From Gnetum montanum (Eukaryota; Streptophyta; Gnetopsida; Gnetales; Gnetaceae), in assembly GCA_015680685.1 (NCBI GenBank), contig MNCI01010412.1, positions 7,917-71,916 on the forward strand: DNA of 64,000 bases, in the 5' to 3' direction. Position 1 is the stretch's first letter, and every line of letters starts with the position of its first letter. The notes under the pieces were generated by a model. That model was not told the DNA's origin. It saw only the letters and a program-made list of their open reading frames with translations, and did no database searches. A program made the position numbers and the translations under genes. Positions 51,735 through 64,000 of the stretch are shown one piece after another.

Positions 51735-53990
51735 TTTTATTGAAATAACTAAGAAGGCTTCTTCTCACAGTAATAATTCACCACCACCTATTGATGACCC
51801 CAATTAGCAACATAATAGAACTAAAAGGACTACTGGTAAGAGACCTCACCAACTAAAGATTGTCTATGCATATTTAGATCCCTATTATTTGGACTTCACT
51901 TTCATCCTCCATCATGATTAATAGCTATGATGGAGAGATCCATATAGTAATATTTTATTACCTTCTAATTGTTCTATTTCATTAATGCTCATGAAAATTC
52001 TTATGAAACTTAGGCTTAAATTAGCATGTCTAAATTACAAAGTAATAGAACATCTCTCTATAGGCTCTTAGTAAATAAAGGCTCAGGTTAGGAAAGACCA
52101 ATGCATGGAGACGTGCTATGAAACCTCCAAGGGTAAAAAGGTCCAAATATTAATATTTTTGCAACCATAGAAGGAGGGTCTTGAATTTCTATTAGGGCAA
52201 TCTCAACGTCAAGATCCTTGTTATTTTGGTAATGAAGACATACTTCACTAATGGTTATAATAAACCTTGGTGGATAACCAGGGTGAGGGAAGAATCAACT
52301 CCAAAACCAGGAGAACCTTAAGGCAATGTCTTTAAACAATTCATGCAAAAAAAAAAAAAAAGAACAACCAAAGGACCAGTAGGCACTACTCTCCTAATCA
52401 TCCACCTTCATCATCCTCCTCATTGTCAAACTTGAACAAGAGAAATTATGGCTAAGATCATAGCAGGAATAATCAGGACTAAGATGGAGATGACTAAAGG
52501 TCCCATTATAGTGTTGAAAAAAGAGATCATAGTCAAATGTAAGAAGAATGGGAGCATCATTAGGAATTAACCATTGTAGGTTACATAATAGGAGATATGA
52601 CCATGAATATAATGACTATGATGAACCACTGCTATTTATAAGAAGCATGATCAATATCTTAGAAGTAATTTGTATTTCTAGTAGGCATCAAAGGATTAGT
52701 TAAATCAAATGAATTACCATGAATAATATCCATAAATTTGAAGGAAATAATGCTAATCCATATCATCATTTACAAGCCTTTCATGATGCCTGTGTCGTAT
52801 AGAATATTGAGAACAAGTGGTAGAAACTCAAACTATTTTCTAGAACAATTATTAAAGAAGTTGAAAGTTGGTACTAGTCCTTGGAACCAAAATCTATTCA
52901 TAGATGGAGTATGATTTTATAGCTTTTTAATAATAAGTATCAAACGTACTCTAGGATGTCCAATTTAAAGAAACAAATTCAAGAGTGGAAACAAGGTAAT
53001 TATAAATCCCTTAATGTAGCCCTGTGCAAGTATTACTCTCTTTTGCACTATTGCCTAGGCCATGATTTCTCTCAAAGGAAATAGATTCATCACATAATAG
53101 ATGGAATTCAAAATGAAAATATGGAAACTCATAAGATTTATGCCCAAGGAAGATTGTTAGAAATGAAGGCTCATTAGATCCAAATGTTGATTGAACAAGT
53201 GGACAATCTTGTTGATCCATAAATATATTATAGAGATATCATCCAAGATAGATAAAATATGAGACTCCTTGGACAAGAAGTTCCATAATACTTTAAAGAT
53301 TATGGAGGAGAAAACAGAGCAGGAGAACCAAGATAGGGATAGAAGAATAAAAAATGATACAGGTAAAGACTATTATTAGTAGAAAGGTAAGATAATAGCA
53401 ATGGATGAGGTTGTAGATTTTGAAATAGATGAAGAAGGACATAACATATGCCAATATGAACATTCCAAGAGATGTTGTTCTATGGCATCATAGTTACAAG
53501 AATCTAGGGTATATGCTTTAAATCCAAAATTTGCAAAAAGGCAATCACCTAGAAGATTACCTTATTCACAAGGTAATTATTGACAACAATTTCACCAACT
53601 ATAGTATTATCCAAGTGGAGTGCTACCTCAACCTCAAGACCATTATTAGCAAGGGCAAAACCCACTATCATGGGGGATGCCACCACTAAGGCAGCAACAT
53701 CCTTATTATCAACTAGACCCATATAGTTATTATTTCCAACAACCTATATCTCCTCATGTCTCTACAAGCCATACTTCCTGCTTTCATTTCTACTATTTCC
53801 TAAAATATCAAAGAACACCTACTCCACAAGATGAATCTTCTTCCACTTATCCCTCTCATTATCCACCATCTCACTTTACACCTTCTAATATTACTTCTTG
53901 GCCACCTACAATGCCTATGTAAGGAGAAATTTCATCATAACTTCAACAACGCAATGCAACGAGGGTTGTAAACTTACAACCAAATAATAG
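51735..53990 (+). pseudogene. E5 gag (broken)
   Basis: The initiator ATG appears lost (ATAACTAAG). The N-terminal KIVYAYLDPYYLDFTFILHH (51860-51920) is the domain shared with E6. The capsid domain has MNNIHKFEG, ESWY and NKYQTYSRMSNL (52710-52965). The zinc knuckle reads HNICQYEHSKRC (53440-53475); the first Cys is His. The tail 53677-53922 is a Pro/Tyr/Ser-rich open run with MPPLRQQHPYYQLDPYSYY. A 14-base A run at 52348-52361 shifts frame. Confidence 0.72.
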
Positions 53991-56900
53991 TATGAGTGGT
54001 TATAAGCATAAGCCTTGAAAAAGGGCTTTCTTTTGATCCAATAGTCAATCAAAACCCTTGCAAACATTTGTGACGATCAATCCTTCTCCTATTGATTCTA
54101 AATTTACCAACAAGGCACCTTCAAACTAAAGATTCCAAAATATGCATACTATCATGTTGACTCATGTAGTTACAGACTAGATCAAGGCATGATACCTTTC
54201 CATGAAAATATCTAATCTTGGGAGTCCCCTAATTTACTTATAGATTATAGGAAATGATCCATGCAAAGCTCTACTTGACTTAGGTTCTAGAAAAAACTTA
54301 ATCTCTCAAGAAATATATAAAACTTGAAACCTGCCTCCACTTAAGAAATGCAATATCATATTGAAGCTTGTTGATTAATCTATCATTGTTTGCTTGGGAT
54401 TAGTAAAGGATATTATGACCATCATTTATGGATGATCCTATCAAGTAAGATTTCTTAGTAATCTACGTGGATAGCTATAAGGAGGACTTTCCTATTATCA
54501 TGGAAAGGACTTGAATCAACATAATTAATATTAAGATGGGGATCAGAGACCTTTCCTTGGAACTTTTCAAGGAAAATAACTTTGGAAAAGTAGAGAATCA
54601 GTAGGTTCTATGCATCACATACAGTGACATAGGGTGCCATTGTGTGCAAAAAAAATGGCCATGAAAAGTACATCTATGAATGCATGAAATAACTATGCTA
54701 AAACATCCAATGTTCAAAGGTGCCTGTATGTAGGAGCCATAAAACAAGAAGGTACCTAGTGGCTAACAACAGTTGTTGACTCTAATTCAACAATATGCAT
54801 GGGATTAGTTGAGCTCCTCACAAGTACTTATATTAATAAGATGAATGAAATGAATAAAATTTAGAACCAACTCTTCAAAAAAGATGTAGAACTGGATTGG
54901 GGAAAGTTGGAAATTCCTAAAGACTTTAAATAAGAACACCTTGAATTAAAATATTTACTAGAAACACTTAAATATGTCTTTCTTGATAATGGTAAGCCAG
55001 TAATCATCAATGTTAGTCTCACTAAAGAATAGAAGGAAAAGATACTAAAAGTTAAGAATAAATGGCCAACAGCTTTTTCATGGTAATATAATGAATTAAA
55101 TGAAATAGATCCATAAATATGCCAACATTAAATCTATACAAACTCCACCATCAAACCAAAGAAATAGCATAAAAAATATTGAATCCCTAGCTGAAACATG
55201 TTGTTAATGATAAAGTTGAGAAACTTATTAAAGTAGGATTCATCTATCTTATGGTAGACAGTGAGTGGGTAAGTCCACTCATTATTGTGCCAAAGAAAGA
55301 AGCATAGTGGAGGATTTGTATAGACTTTTGGCTATTGAACATGGCCACATTCAAAGATCATTTTCCACTACCATTTGTAGAGTAAGTGTTAGATATAATC
55401 ATAGGAATCCATTAGTACAATTTTTTTGATGGATATAGTGGCCACAACCAAATCCAAATAGAACTAGAAGATTATGCTAAGATAAATTTTATCATTTCTT
55501 GGGGAACTTTTTCATATAAAAAGATGTCCTTTGGTCTTTGTAATGCTCATTTGACTTTCTAGCACTTAGTCCTAAGCATCTTTCAACAATAGATTGGTAG
55601 TGGTGTGTAGGTCTTCATCGATGACTTCTTCAATTATGATACTCATTTTAAAAAGGCATTGAATCATCTTAAGAAACTATTAAAAAGATGTGTGGATGGA
55701 AACCTATGGCTCAACTAGTAGAATAACCACTTGATGGTCTAGCATTACATTGTATTAAGGCATAGAGTTTTAGGAAAAGAAATAGAGGTGGACCTTGAAA
55801 AAGTAAGGATCATTTAAGGAAGAACTAGATAACCTTAGACTATCAAAGATATAAGGTCATTCCTTGGTCATATTGGTTACTACATGTGCTTCATCAAGAA
55901 TTTCTCTACAATTACCAAACCATTGATCACAAAGAAGGATGTTGTCTTTGAATGAACCAAGAAATGAGAACAAGCATTCTAGCACTTAAAGCAGAAGCTC
56001 GTAGAAACTCTAATCCTATGCGTATCGGATTACTCCAGACCATTTCATATCATGATAGATGCATCTAACTATGCCTTGGGAGTGGTGCTTATACAAATGG
56101 ATGATAATAAACATCCATATTATATCCATTGTACAATTAGAAGCATTGTGGATGCATAGCCCAACTACCCCACCACTGAAAAAGAACTCATGGCAGTGGT
56201 GTATGTCTTGGAAAAATTTAGGTACTATGTGCTTGGATACCTAATTTTTGTGAACACAAAACACAGTGGAATTTGATTCTTGATAAACAAACTAGTAGTA
56301 AGCCCTTATGTTATATGATGATTGGTAATCTTATAGGAATTTCATCTTACCATGGTGGATAGGAAAGGGACCAAGAATGTAGTTGCTGATAATTTTTCTT
56401 AGTTAAGATGGGATAGTACTAAGGATGAAGAATCTTTATCTAATTAATTTCAAGATGAACTCCTCTTTACAAAGACCACTGAAGTTCAAGCACCAAAGAT
56501 TACTAATTAGTATGATGAGTTCCTCTCATATTTACTCACATATGAGACTCCTATAGAATGGGATAATAAGAAGAAACAATAGTTTATTTTCTAGATCAAA
56601 CACTATATAAAAATTAGAGGCAACATCTATAAGGTTTGTGTCAAAGGCCTAGTACGATGATGTGTCCTTGATGTAGATCAGTCAAGAATCCTTCAGGATG
56701 CTCATGAAGGTTATTGTGGGAGACATTCCATAGGAAGGAAAATAGTCATAAAGATCCTAATGGTAGAATACTTATGATCAACCATCTTTAGTAATGCTCA
56801 TCATTTCTTCTATTCATGCAAGAGGTATCAACGGGATTAAGGAATGACCATCTGAATGAAAGGGTCTGAATAGTGGATCCAATCACTAGAGCCTTTTGAC

Positions 56901-57220
56901 CTTTGGGGTACTGACTTTATGGGATCCATCATTGCCATGTCTAATGGAAAGGCCTACATTATTGTTGCTATTAACTACTATACCAAGTGGGTTGAAGCTA
57001 TAGTTGTATTTGACTATACATCTACCACTATAGTACTATTTGTTTAACAATAGGTGGTAAACATGTTTGGTGTTCCTAGAACACTAATTTTGGATAATGA
57101 GACACATTTCACAAGGTTTATTTTTTGAAAGTTAATGAAACACTTGGAGGTGCAACATAAACTTACAACCCCCTTTCACGCCTAAGCCAACGATCAAGCT
57201 AAAGTTACCGATAGGGAGAT
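53991..57220 (+). pseudogene. E5 pol: PR, RT, RNase H and truncated integrase (broken)
   Basis: Protease CKALLDLGSRKNLIS near 54260. Linker WGKLEIPKDFK near 54900. RT has SEWVSPLIIVPKK, FFDGYSG, FGLCNA and FIDD (55614-55625, both Asp kept). RNase H reads DASNYALGVVL, ELMAVVYVLEKFRYYVLGY. Integrase has DAHEGYCGRH, CKRYQRD, AINYYTKWVEA (catalytic Asp is Asn), LDNETHF and QAKVTD (catalytic Glu is Lys). Reading stops matching at about 57220, before LNDALW, so the integrase C-terminus is deleted. Confidence 0.78.
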
Positions 57221-58998
57221 CAAAAGAATCATATATCATAGAGCATGCTTATTCAAAACTTTGAAAGTTTTTGAATGCATATATCAAAACTTTGATTAAT
57301 TTAGAATAGTCCAATTTTTTCCTTGGATTATGTTCTCTACTAACAATTTCTCAGTTTTCTATGACATTAGGTAATGAGCTCACAATATCCACCTATTCCA
57401 TTTATTTCATATGGAGTCTACATCATGGGACCATGAATGTTCTTTCATATTCAAACTAAAAAGTAACATGTGATCTTATTACTCAACAAATTGGGAAAGA
57501 ACTAAACAGGAATAGAAAAGGATGTAATCTCAAGGGGATTTGCTATGTTTTTTTCTCAACTTCCATCTTGAGTTCTATGATTTTTCATTGGTATATCATT
57601 ACTCCTATTTTCAACCATAAAAGAAAGAACATCTTTGTATGGTGTGGTTCCCATGGAAAAAATAATAAATAAAAAAGAAAAAAAAAGAAAAAATACTAAA
57701 TACAATGAGAATTCAAAGCACACCCCTTAGACAATTTCATGGCTACAAGCACTGGTTATGAGGCTAGAAAGACATGTTACCCATGCTTGAAGGCCCCTTA
57801 TAACTAAGGCCCTACCTAATTATTTCTTCTCTTTTCTTCTTCTCTTGGAGTGATGATTATCCTTTGTGATTCTCATAGACTCTAGATGGTACAAGAGAAG
57901 GAATATATCAATGCAAGATCACTATAATTGACATGAACTTGATCTAGACTTGGAATGGACTGGTAATGAATCTTCTTAATCATATAATTCACCAAAGATA
58001 TTATGTGACCTAGATGCAAATAACCTATCCTTTTTCTCTATCTACCATTTGTCACTTCATCATATCTCACCTCACTAGCTCATACCATGGTCAATTGATA
58101 GTTCTGTTTTCTAGCCTACATAATCCTAAGATGATCCCTCATATGAGTAGGAACCTTAACTCAAAATGACCATTTATCATCCTTGGTGCCTACAAACTCC
58201 TTACAATGAGGATATGCAAGGGCTTTTAGGCATATGCCTGCTTTAGGGAGGATCCAATCACATCTCTTTTGGTTTACCTTAGGTTAAATTCTCTACTTTT
58301 CCATTGGAATATTCTCCATAAACTCATCTCATGAACTCTAATTGCTTCCATTTGGTAAAACATACCCTCTTTATGTTTCTACTATAAGTCTACATCTTTT
58401 TTTTGCTTTCATTTGGCTCTTGTTTCATCCCCAAACTCATCCAAAATTCCTCAATTTTGCAAGTAAAAAATAAAGTGAAGAATAGTTGCATCAATGCATC
58501 CTTGTTAATGCAAGGGAATGAGTCAACACATTTCTGTTAACACATGATAAAAATACTATATATGTGCATGCTACTTAGCTTATTTTTCACCATTTCTTCA
58601 AAGCAGTAGAGGAGTTTTTGCACTTTTTCAAAGTCAAAGAACTTTCAAGAGCTCTAAATTTCAAATTCCTTACATGAATTCATTCTTTCTTCAATCCTCA
58701 AGCTATCATAGGTATGCTTCACATCATGGGAGCATCAAACCTACATTTTGACACAAAAAAATTTTCAAAATTTTTCTAACTCCCATGAATAAGATAATAA
58801 AATAATATTAAATTAATGATTACAAGAGTTAATATCAATAATCAAACTCTGTTAGAATGGGAATAATATAATAATAAAATGATATCATAAGCCTGTAATC
58901 ATTAAATAAGAACTTAAAAGTCCAACAAGAAAGGTATTTGTAGGGATTAAATGTTACAATCAAGAGCTAATCCTAGGTTATGTTTGTGATCATAGGTA
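57221..58998 (+). other. E5 conserved non-coding region between pol and ORF3
   Basis: Landmarks shared with E2, E3 and E4: CTCAAGGGGATTTG (57529-57542), CATGTTACCCATGCTTGAAG (57773-57792) and GCCTGCTTTAGGGAGGATCCA (58236-58256). No coding potential. Confidence 0.55.
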
Positions 58999-61730
58999 AC
59001 ACCCAAAAGAGGACCATAGGTAGGAGGGCCATTGTAGCCTAGGAAGAAGTGACCTCGATGAGGAAGGAACTAACAACAACAACAACCCCATGAACAAGCA
59101 ACTGAAGCTAAATATGCTATTAGATCCCTACAAGAGGAGCCTAAGGTGGAATTCATCAAGCAATTTTTTACTATAGAGACATGCTAATCTAGGAAAGATG
59201 AGGTTCCAATACCAAGACCAAACTTGAAGGTTACACTTGCTAAATCCTACAAACTTGAAGGCTTCAAACTAAGGAGATTTAAAGCTCTATCTTTTAGGTG
59301 CTAAAAGTTGGCTCAAAAGAGATCTGAACATAATGATAAGGGTTTTCTTTGTGGCCCATTCTCTCCAATAGTAGAGAATAGTACATAGGGAAAACCTGCC
59401 TCTTTTGGAATAATTGATAAGGATATCCTTAGAGAAAATGAAAGACATCACAATCTCTTACTTGGTTGAGGCCATTGCTGAAGCTCTTAGTCTTCCAAAC
59501 ACTAGAGAAAAACTAGCATGAATATTTATGTAGAGGCCAAGAAGGAGTGGGTCTAGTGATAGCCTTCTATGCTAGGGCATGTACAGCTCTAAGTAGAAAA
59601 TTTCTTGTCAACCTACCCCAACTCATATTTGTTGAGATAAAGAAGAAAAATGTTTCAAGGAGAATGAGAAGGGTAGGAAGATGCTCCCCTTCCCATGCTT
59701 AATTAGAAAATTATGTAAGACAAAAGGAATATCTTGCTATTCTAATGATGTTATCTACCAAGCTCTTACCACATTGTGGCAAAAGATGATGAAAGACAAA
59801 GTTGTTGCTAAGTTACAAGAAGAGAAGCATCTATCATCACAACCACCTATAGCACTAGAAACAATACTAGAGATTCTTGCAACTACTAAATGCCTCAGGA
59901 AACTCTAGGAGCAACAATTGGAGTACACAACAAACCTCTAGAGATGGTGGGAAATCATCCATGTACCATCCAATCATGAGCTACTTGAATGAGGTTGCAC
60001 GGACCATCAGTTGGCTAGACTGTGAGCTAGCATCGCTATTCTTATCATAGAGAAACTAGACACTCATCTAACCCAATCCTAGTACTAGATAAGTCACCAT
60101 GTTCATCTTATGTTAAGCATTTCCTAAAATTTCAAGGAATGTGTTGCCTTCTCTATCATGTTGAAGGAAGGAGAAGGGGTCACGGTCCTAATCATGCCAC
60201 ACAAAGGCCAAGAAATAGTGGCAAATGTAATGATAGAATAAGTTTGGGAAGCTCTTAATTCTCATTTTATATATGTATTAGACATTGTTGCCATGTCAAA
60301 TATACATGCATCAATAGGAGAAGGAAGTGAATGAATGAATTCTGTCCAACACAAAGAAGTATTAAAATGACTTATGGAAGCTAGGAAACCACTTTTGAAG
60401 ATCTTTGATCTTCTAGATGATATATCATCAATCTAGTTATAGCTCCTAGAGAGAAGGGATAAATTACTAATCGTCCATGTGTAACTTAAGGAGGCCATTG
60501 CTAGTAATTGACAATTGGCTATTGAGGTTGCAAAATTAAGAACTGGTCTCTCTAATCCAATAATTCTTAGGCTAGAGCTAATAAGAGATGAATCTTTTTA
60601 GCAGCTTCAAAAAAAGTACTAAGAGGTTAAATGATGATATTTGAGGCATCAATATTAGAGTCCATGGCCAACAACACTGATTGTGATCTCTTAGAAGTTT
60701 GCAATGAAAGCCTGGTGATAACCTGTGATAACCAATGTCTGTGTAATGCTGAGCAAAAAAATGAATAGATGGTAAAATACACTTGTCAAAACTAGGATTA
60801 GATTTCCAAGGTAAACTTGGATATGAGAAAGTTGGCTATAGAGAATAGGAATCTCTTGATGGAGGAGATTTGGACCCTTTGACATGAATGCTACTATTGA
60901 GATTACCACCTGAAAAAATGAATCCCTGAAGTTTAAAAGAGTGAAAAATTACTATAGGGACTTGGTTGGAATGCTTAATGAGGTCAATGAGAAAGAAATA
61001 AAAATGACCAAGGTGAAAGTGATTGAGACAATCTAGTAACTCCAATAGTAAGGCAATGTAAGGTAGTCCATCTTCGATAAACTTAATGCATACAATTATG
61101 CAAAGATTTGCATGAAGGAGTTGCAAATCAAGAAGATGACTAAGTACATGAAGCTTTCCAACTTCTATTATGCGAACTTGAAAATGCTAACCATAGGTAG
61201 GCCTAGAACTAAATTAGAAAAGTAGGTGGCTAGATCTTATCTTCTTTACGAGGTAGAGTTCAAGCTTCATAAGGAGACAATGCAAAAGTTGGAGGTGGCC
61301 AATGTGGAGCTTGAGGTTCTCAAACGTAAGTTCATAGCTCAATAATGTATTCCTAAGAACTTAGCTAGAAGAATAAGTAACCACTAAGAGTTATAAAAGC
61401 TTGTTTATATGTTTTAACTTTTAACATAGATAATTCATAGCCTGGTTTATAAATATGAAAGAGATGTTTCTATCATTGTTGTGCCCATGGAATATTCCAA
61501 CACCAACACATCTAGTTGAACTAGCCTAGACCATTCATGATAAAGGTATTTTTAAATTTCTTCAAAGTTTCAATAGAAGTAGTAAGACAACCACAACCTC
61601 TAGTAGTGCCATGACATGATGAAGGATCCACATAGCCATAGCAGCCTCCATCTTTAGGCACTATGTGAAGACTTCACCTTGCTTCCATCCATTCAACAAG
61701 CTCCTGCTATTTTTATCTAAGTGTTCAATT
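58999..61730 (+). pseudogene. E5 third ORF (broken)
   Basis: Homologous to 22037-24740 of E2. The start is damaged (TPKRGP after a lost Met). Matching segments are EPKVEFIKQFFTIETC, ISYLVEAIAEALSLPNT (compare VSYSIEAIAKALNILNI in E2), and MLPFPCLIRKLCKTKGI at 59681-59731. A Glu/Lys/Leu-rich coiled-coil-like part spans about 60300-61340, with KKMTKYMKLSNFYYANLKML matching EDLIEYMKLANLWYSNLAML in E2. The end has PCPWNIPTPTHLVELA near 61486. The conserved order over two diverged elements shows it is a real element gene, not a chance ORF. Confidence 0.65.
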
Positions 61731-61835
61731 TTTAAAAAAATTGTACTAATTTTCTAATCTATACAATCTAGCACTCAAAGTTAGTTAGTCATTTAGTTAA
61801 TAAAGCTTCATACTTTTCTAAATTTTGTAAGTAAT

Positions 61836-62671
61836 TGATGAACCACAATATCGGGGCTGCAATATTGCATCTGCAATATCGGGTCCGCGATATTAGAGCC
61901 TACCATGCGATGTCGGATACCTGATATTGGGACCTGCCTCCTTGCTTATAAATAAGAGGTAGGCACACTTGGTTTGGCATTAGATAGTTAGTCCCTTAGC
62001 CAAACTCTTGCCTTTTCTCCCTCCCAGAGTTAGAATTATTTCTGTGTACGTGCAGTAGGAGTCATAGTGTGAACAGATCTTTATTTGAGCATTGTGTACC
62101 TGAGCACACCTTGTGTATGGCAATAAATATAAACTTTATGATAAACCTTGCAACATCCAAAATAGATTAATTAATGTTAATTGATGTTATTAAATTCTTT
62201 TTAGTTAATTAATGCTCTCTCTCTCACCCTACGACTCTCCTAAGTAAATACACTCAGTACGGTCACTTCGAGCATGCGTGTAACACATGGTAACCCAGTA
62301 ACAATTAGCGTTTGGTAATCCCAGTAATGTTGCACTGGTTCAAGATGTGCACAATAAGTGAGAATGGATGCTGGTGTTAGGATTAGTTAGAACTTAGTTA
62401 ATGAGTAGTTAAGATAAATTAGTCACTTAGTTATCTCTCTCCTTCCCTATTAGCACAAGACATAAAATATAAAAGATATAAAAATCATATGTCTCAAGCT
62501 TACTTAACCATACAATCATGACGCACAAGTAAGTTTGGGAAGACAACGATCAACCAACCCATCCTTATTCCACAAGGGTGCATAAGTAGTTAGTCCTTGG
62601 AATTCGACTGTATTATGCATGAAACACTCATATTCGTATGGTTGAGTGTAAGGGTACCTCGCCGCTCATCA
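61836..62671 (+). repeat. 5' LTR of E6 (836 bp)
   Basis: TGATGAACC to CTCATCA. The array 61842-61935 is expanded: about six GATATC-like units (GCAATATTGCAT, GCAATATCGGG, GCGATATTAG, GCGATGTCGG). TATA at 61947-61953, a CAATAAATA signal near 62120, and a stem with TGTAACA/TGTTGCA around the TTGGTAAYCCCAGTAA motifs. Confidence 0.88.
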
Positions 62672-62672
62672 T

Positions 62673-62690
62673 TTGCATCGTTGCTGAGGA
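62673..62690 (+). other. Primer-binding site of E6 (tRNA-Asp type, decayed)
   Basis: TTGCATCGTTGCTGAGGA matches 13 of 18 positions of the tRNA-Asp complement and is followed by CTTAGTTGTTTGTGTGC as in E4. Confidence 0.7.
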
Positions 62691-62803
62691 CTTAGTTGTT
62701 TGTGTGCTAATTAGAACTTAGTAAGTTATTCACATTGTTGGAATGAACCCTTAGGGTTGGTTAAGAAAACGAAAATAATACATTGCACACTAAACAGATA
62801 GCT

Positions 62804-64000
62804 ATGTCTCCTTCTTCGTATGAAAGCGCCTCACTACCTAGGTCTGAAACAGGAAACAATTAGTGGTGTAATACACATGACATTGATTTGCCAATCCCTC
62901 AACAAGTTAGAGTGGTATATATTCACCTCGATGATTATATACCAGACTTCACCTTTATCCTCCATCAAGATGAACAACTACATTGGCAAGACTTAGAAGG
63001 TAACATAGTGTTACTTCTTGATCATTTAGTCCCAAGCATGCTTCTTCATGCTCTCACACAAATTGGCATGCCACACTTACATGCAGAATACATCGTGCAA
63101 GACCATGACTCAAGAGAAAACTGTCCTACAGAGGCACAATGTCAAAGGTACTTGCAATAGGAGAGACATCATAAGTCTGTGAAGGGTAAGTGGTCCCAGG
63201 ATGTCCCACATGTATTAAGCAAAAATGAGGGTGGTGAACCTACCTCAAGCAGTCGTCCACACAATGATGTTCCTCCCCTTGACTTTGGCTAAGGGGTTGT
63301 GTATCAGAACCTTCATTCCACTATTCATAACCTCAATTTTGATACCCATGGGAACAAAGGGTTTAAAAAAGGAACACAGACACATGATAAAGGTGGACAT
63401 TCTGATCGCAATCACGATCAAGTCAATGGCCACTAAAGAGAAGGTAGTAGACACCGTCATGGTGACAATTCTCCTTCTTCTTCACATTCATCATCTCCTT
63501 CACCCTCTCCTTCAATATCCAGACATAGTCATAAAGAAAAAGACCATGGGGATAGAGGTAGGCAAAGTGGAATTCATAAGCGAAATAGCTAGGAAAGGGG
63601 ATGAGGGCACTCTAGAGAATCATAACATAGAAGAAGGGAGAGTAGGGAACAACGTAGGCATCATAGATGTCATGGACAAGATGATCATGATAAACCTATA
63701 CTCGCTACTCAAAGTATGTTAGACATAACTGAGGCTATTAGAATTCCAACAGGGCACTAGAAAGATAGTAGGATCAAGAGATTAGATATGAACGAATCCC
63801 ACGATTTGAAGGGGGATATAACATTGATCCTCAGAATCACTTACAATCATTCCGTGATGCGTGTGCCTTAAAAAACATAGAAAATGAATGGAAAAAACTT
63901 AAGTTGTTCCTATAGATACTAGTTAAAGAAGCAGAAAGTTGGTACCAGTCCTTAGAACCAAAATCCATTCGTAGGTGAAGTACCATGTTAGAATCGTTCA
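62804..64000 (+). pseudogene. E6 gag, N-terminal part (broken, runs off the window)
   Basis: The ATG at 62804 opens MSPSSYESASLPRSETGNN, with a stop where E3 and E4 also have one. The next open run (62888-63160) is the best view of the N-terminal domain: VYIHLDDYIPDFTFILHQDE, then WQDLEGNIVLLLDHLVPSML and LHALTQIGMPHLHAEYIVQD. The linker is His/Asp/Ser-rich. The capsid domain begins RIKRLDMN and ESWYQSLEPKSI at 63765-63985. I know no named family for the N-terminal domain. Confidence 0.75.

Larger units (their letters stand above)
50712..61835 (+). mobile_element. E5: decayed long-type Ty3/gypsy element with a third ORF
   Basis: Begins with an 887-bp LTR, then primer-binding site, gag, PR, RT, RNase H, an integrase cut after the core, a non-coding region and a third ORF. 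At 61836 the LTR of E6 starts exactly where the sequence leading to the E5 PPT would be expected, so E6 has inserted into E5 and the E5 3' LTR should lie beyond the window. This copy is the most decayed of the set. Confidence 0.82.
61836..64000 (+). mobile_element. E6: 5' end of a Ty3/gypsy element inserted in E5
   Basis: A complete 5' LTR, primer-binding site and the first about 1.2 kb of gag; the element runs off the right edge. The sequence before 61836 (AATTTTGTAAGTAAT) is the E5 text that in other copies leads within about 40 bp to the PPT. Confidence 0.85.

Overview
The window looks like the intergenic-rich nuclear genome of a seed plant, most likely a gymnosperm (inference). It is AT-rich, holds one ordinary plant gene in 64 kb, and is otherwise filled with old Ty3/gypsy LTR retrotransposons, tRNA-derived SINEs, RTE-type LINE tails and ancient low-complexity DNA. 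Most differences between repeat copies are C/T and G/A transitions, as expected for long-methylated DNA. Two assembly gaps are present: 13818-14286 and a single N at 34809.

Layout. 1-1607 is the 3' end of gypsy element E1, including a complete LTR. 1657-2995 is a SINE cluster. 3985-5677 is the only convincing host gene, a two-exon TMEM45/DUF716 multi-pass membrane protein of 286 residues with an intact reading frame. 5678-12748 is decayed DNA with small tandem repeats, a LINE tail and two coding-like remnants of unknown origin. 12749-25092 is element E2 (long type, with a third ORF), interrupted near its 5' end by another LTR and a gap. 25093-28404 is unidentified DNA plus SINEs. 28410-35414 is E3, minus strand, bounded by an exact 5-bp target duplication and lacking nearly all of RT, RNase H and integrase. 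35415-40198 holds a LINE tail, an 18S rDNA fragment, SINEs and a triplicated unit. 40199-50051 is E4, structurally complete. 50712-61835 is E5 (long type, with a third ORF). 61836-64000 is the 5' LTR and gag of E6, which sits inside the 3' end of E5.

All six elements belong to one superfamily. LTRs run TGATGA...CTCATCA, the primer-binding site matches tRNA-Asp, the order is gag-PR-RT-RH-INT, and no chromodomain is visible, which fits the Athila/Tat branch of Ty3/gypsy. Every coding region carries stops or frameshifts, so none looks autonomous today. E3 keeps gag and both LTRs but no polymerase, so it must have moved with proteins from relatives.

The most unusual signals are in the LTRs. E1 carries three tandem hairpin modules in which three helices change in a compensatory way while the joining loops are invariant (902-1189). 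Most of the LTRs carry an array of GATATC-centred palindromes at fixed 14-bp spacing just upstream of the TATA box. A second hairpin around a TTGGTAAYCCAGTA motif recurs in several LTR types. Other points of interest are a third ORF after pol with a coiled-coil tail, a zinc knuckle of non-standard spacing, and a SINE family with inverted-repeat-like ends but long target-site duplications.
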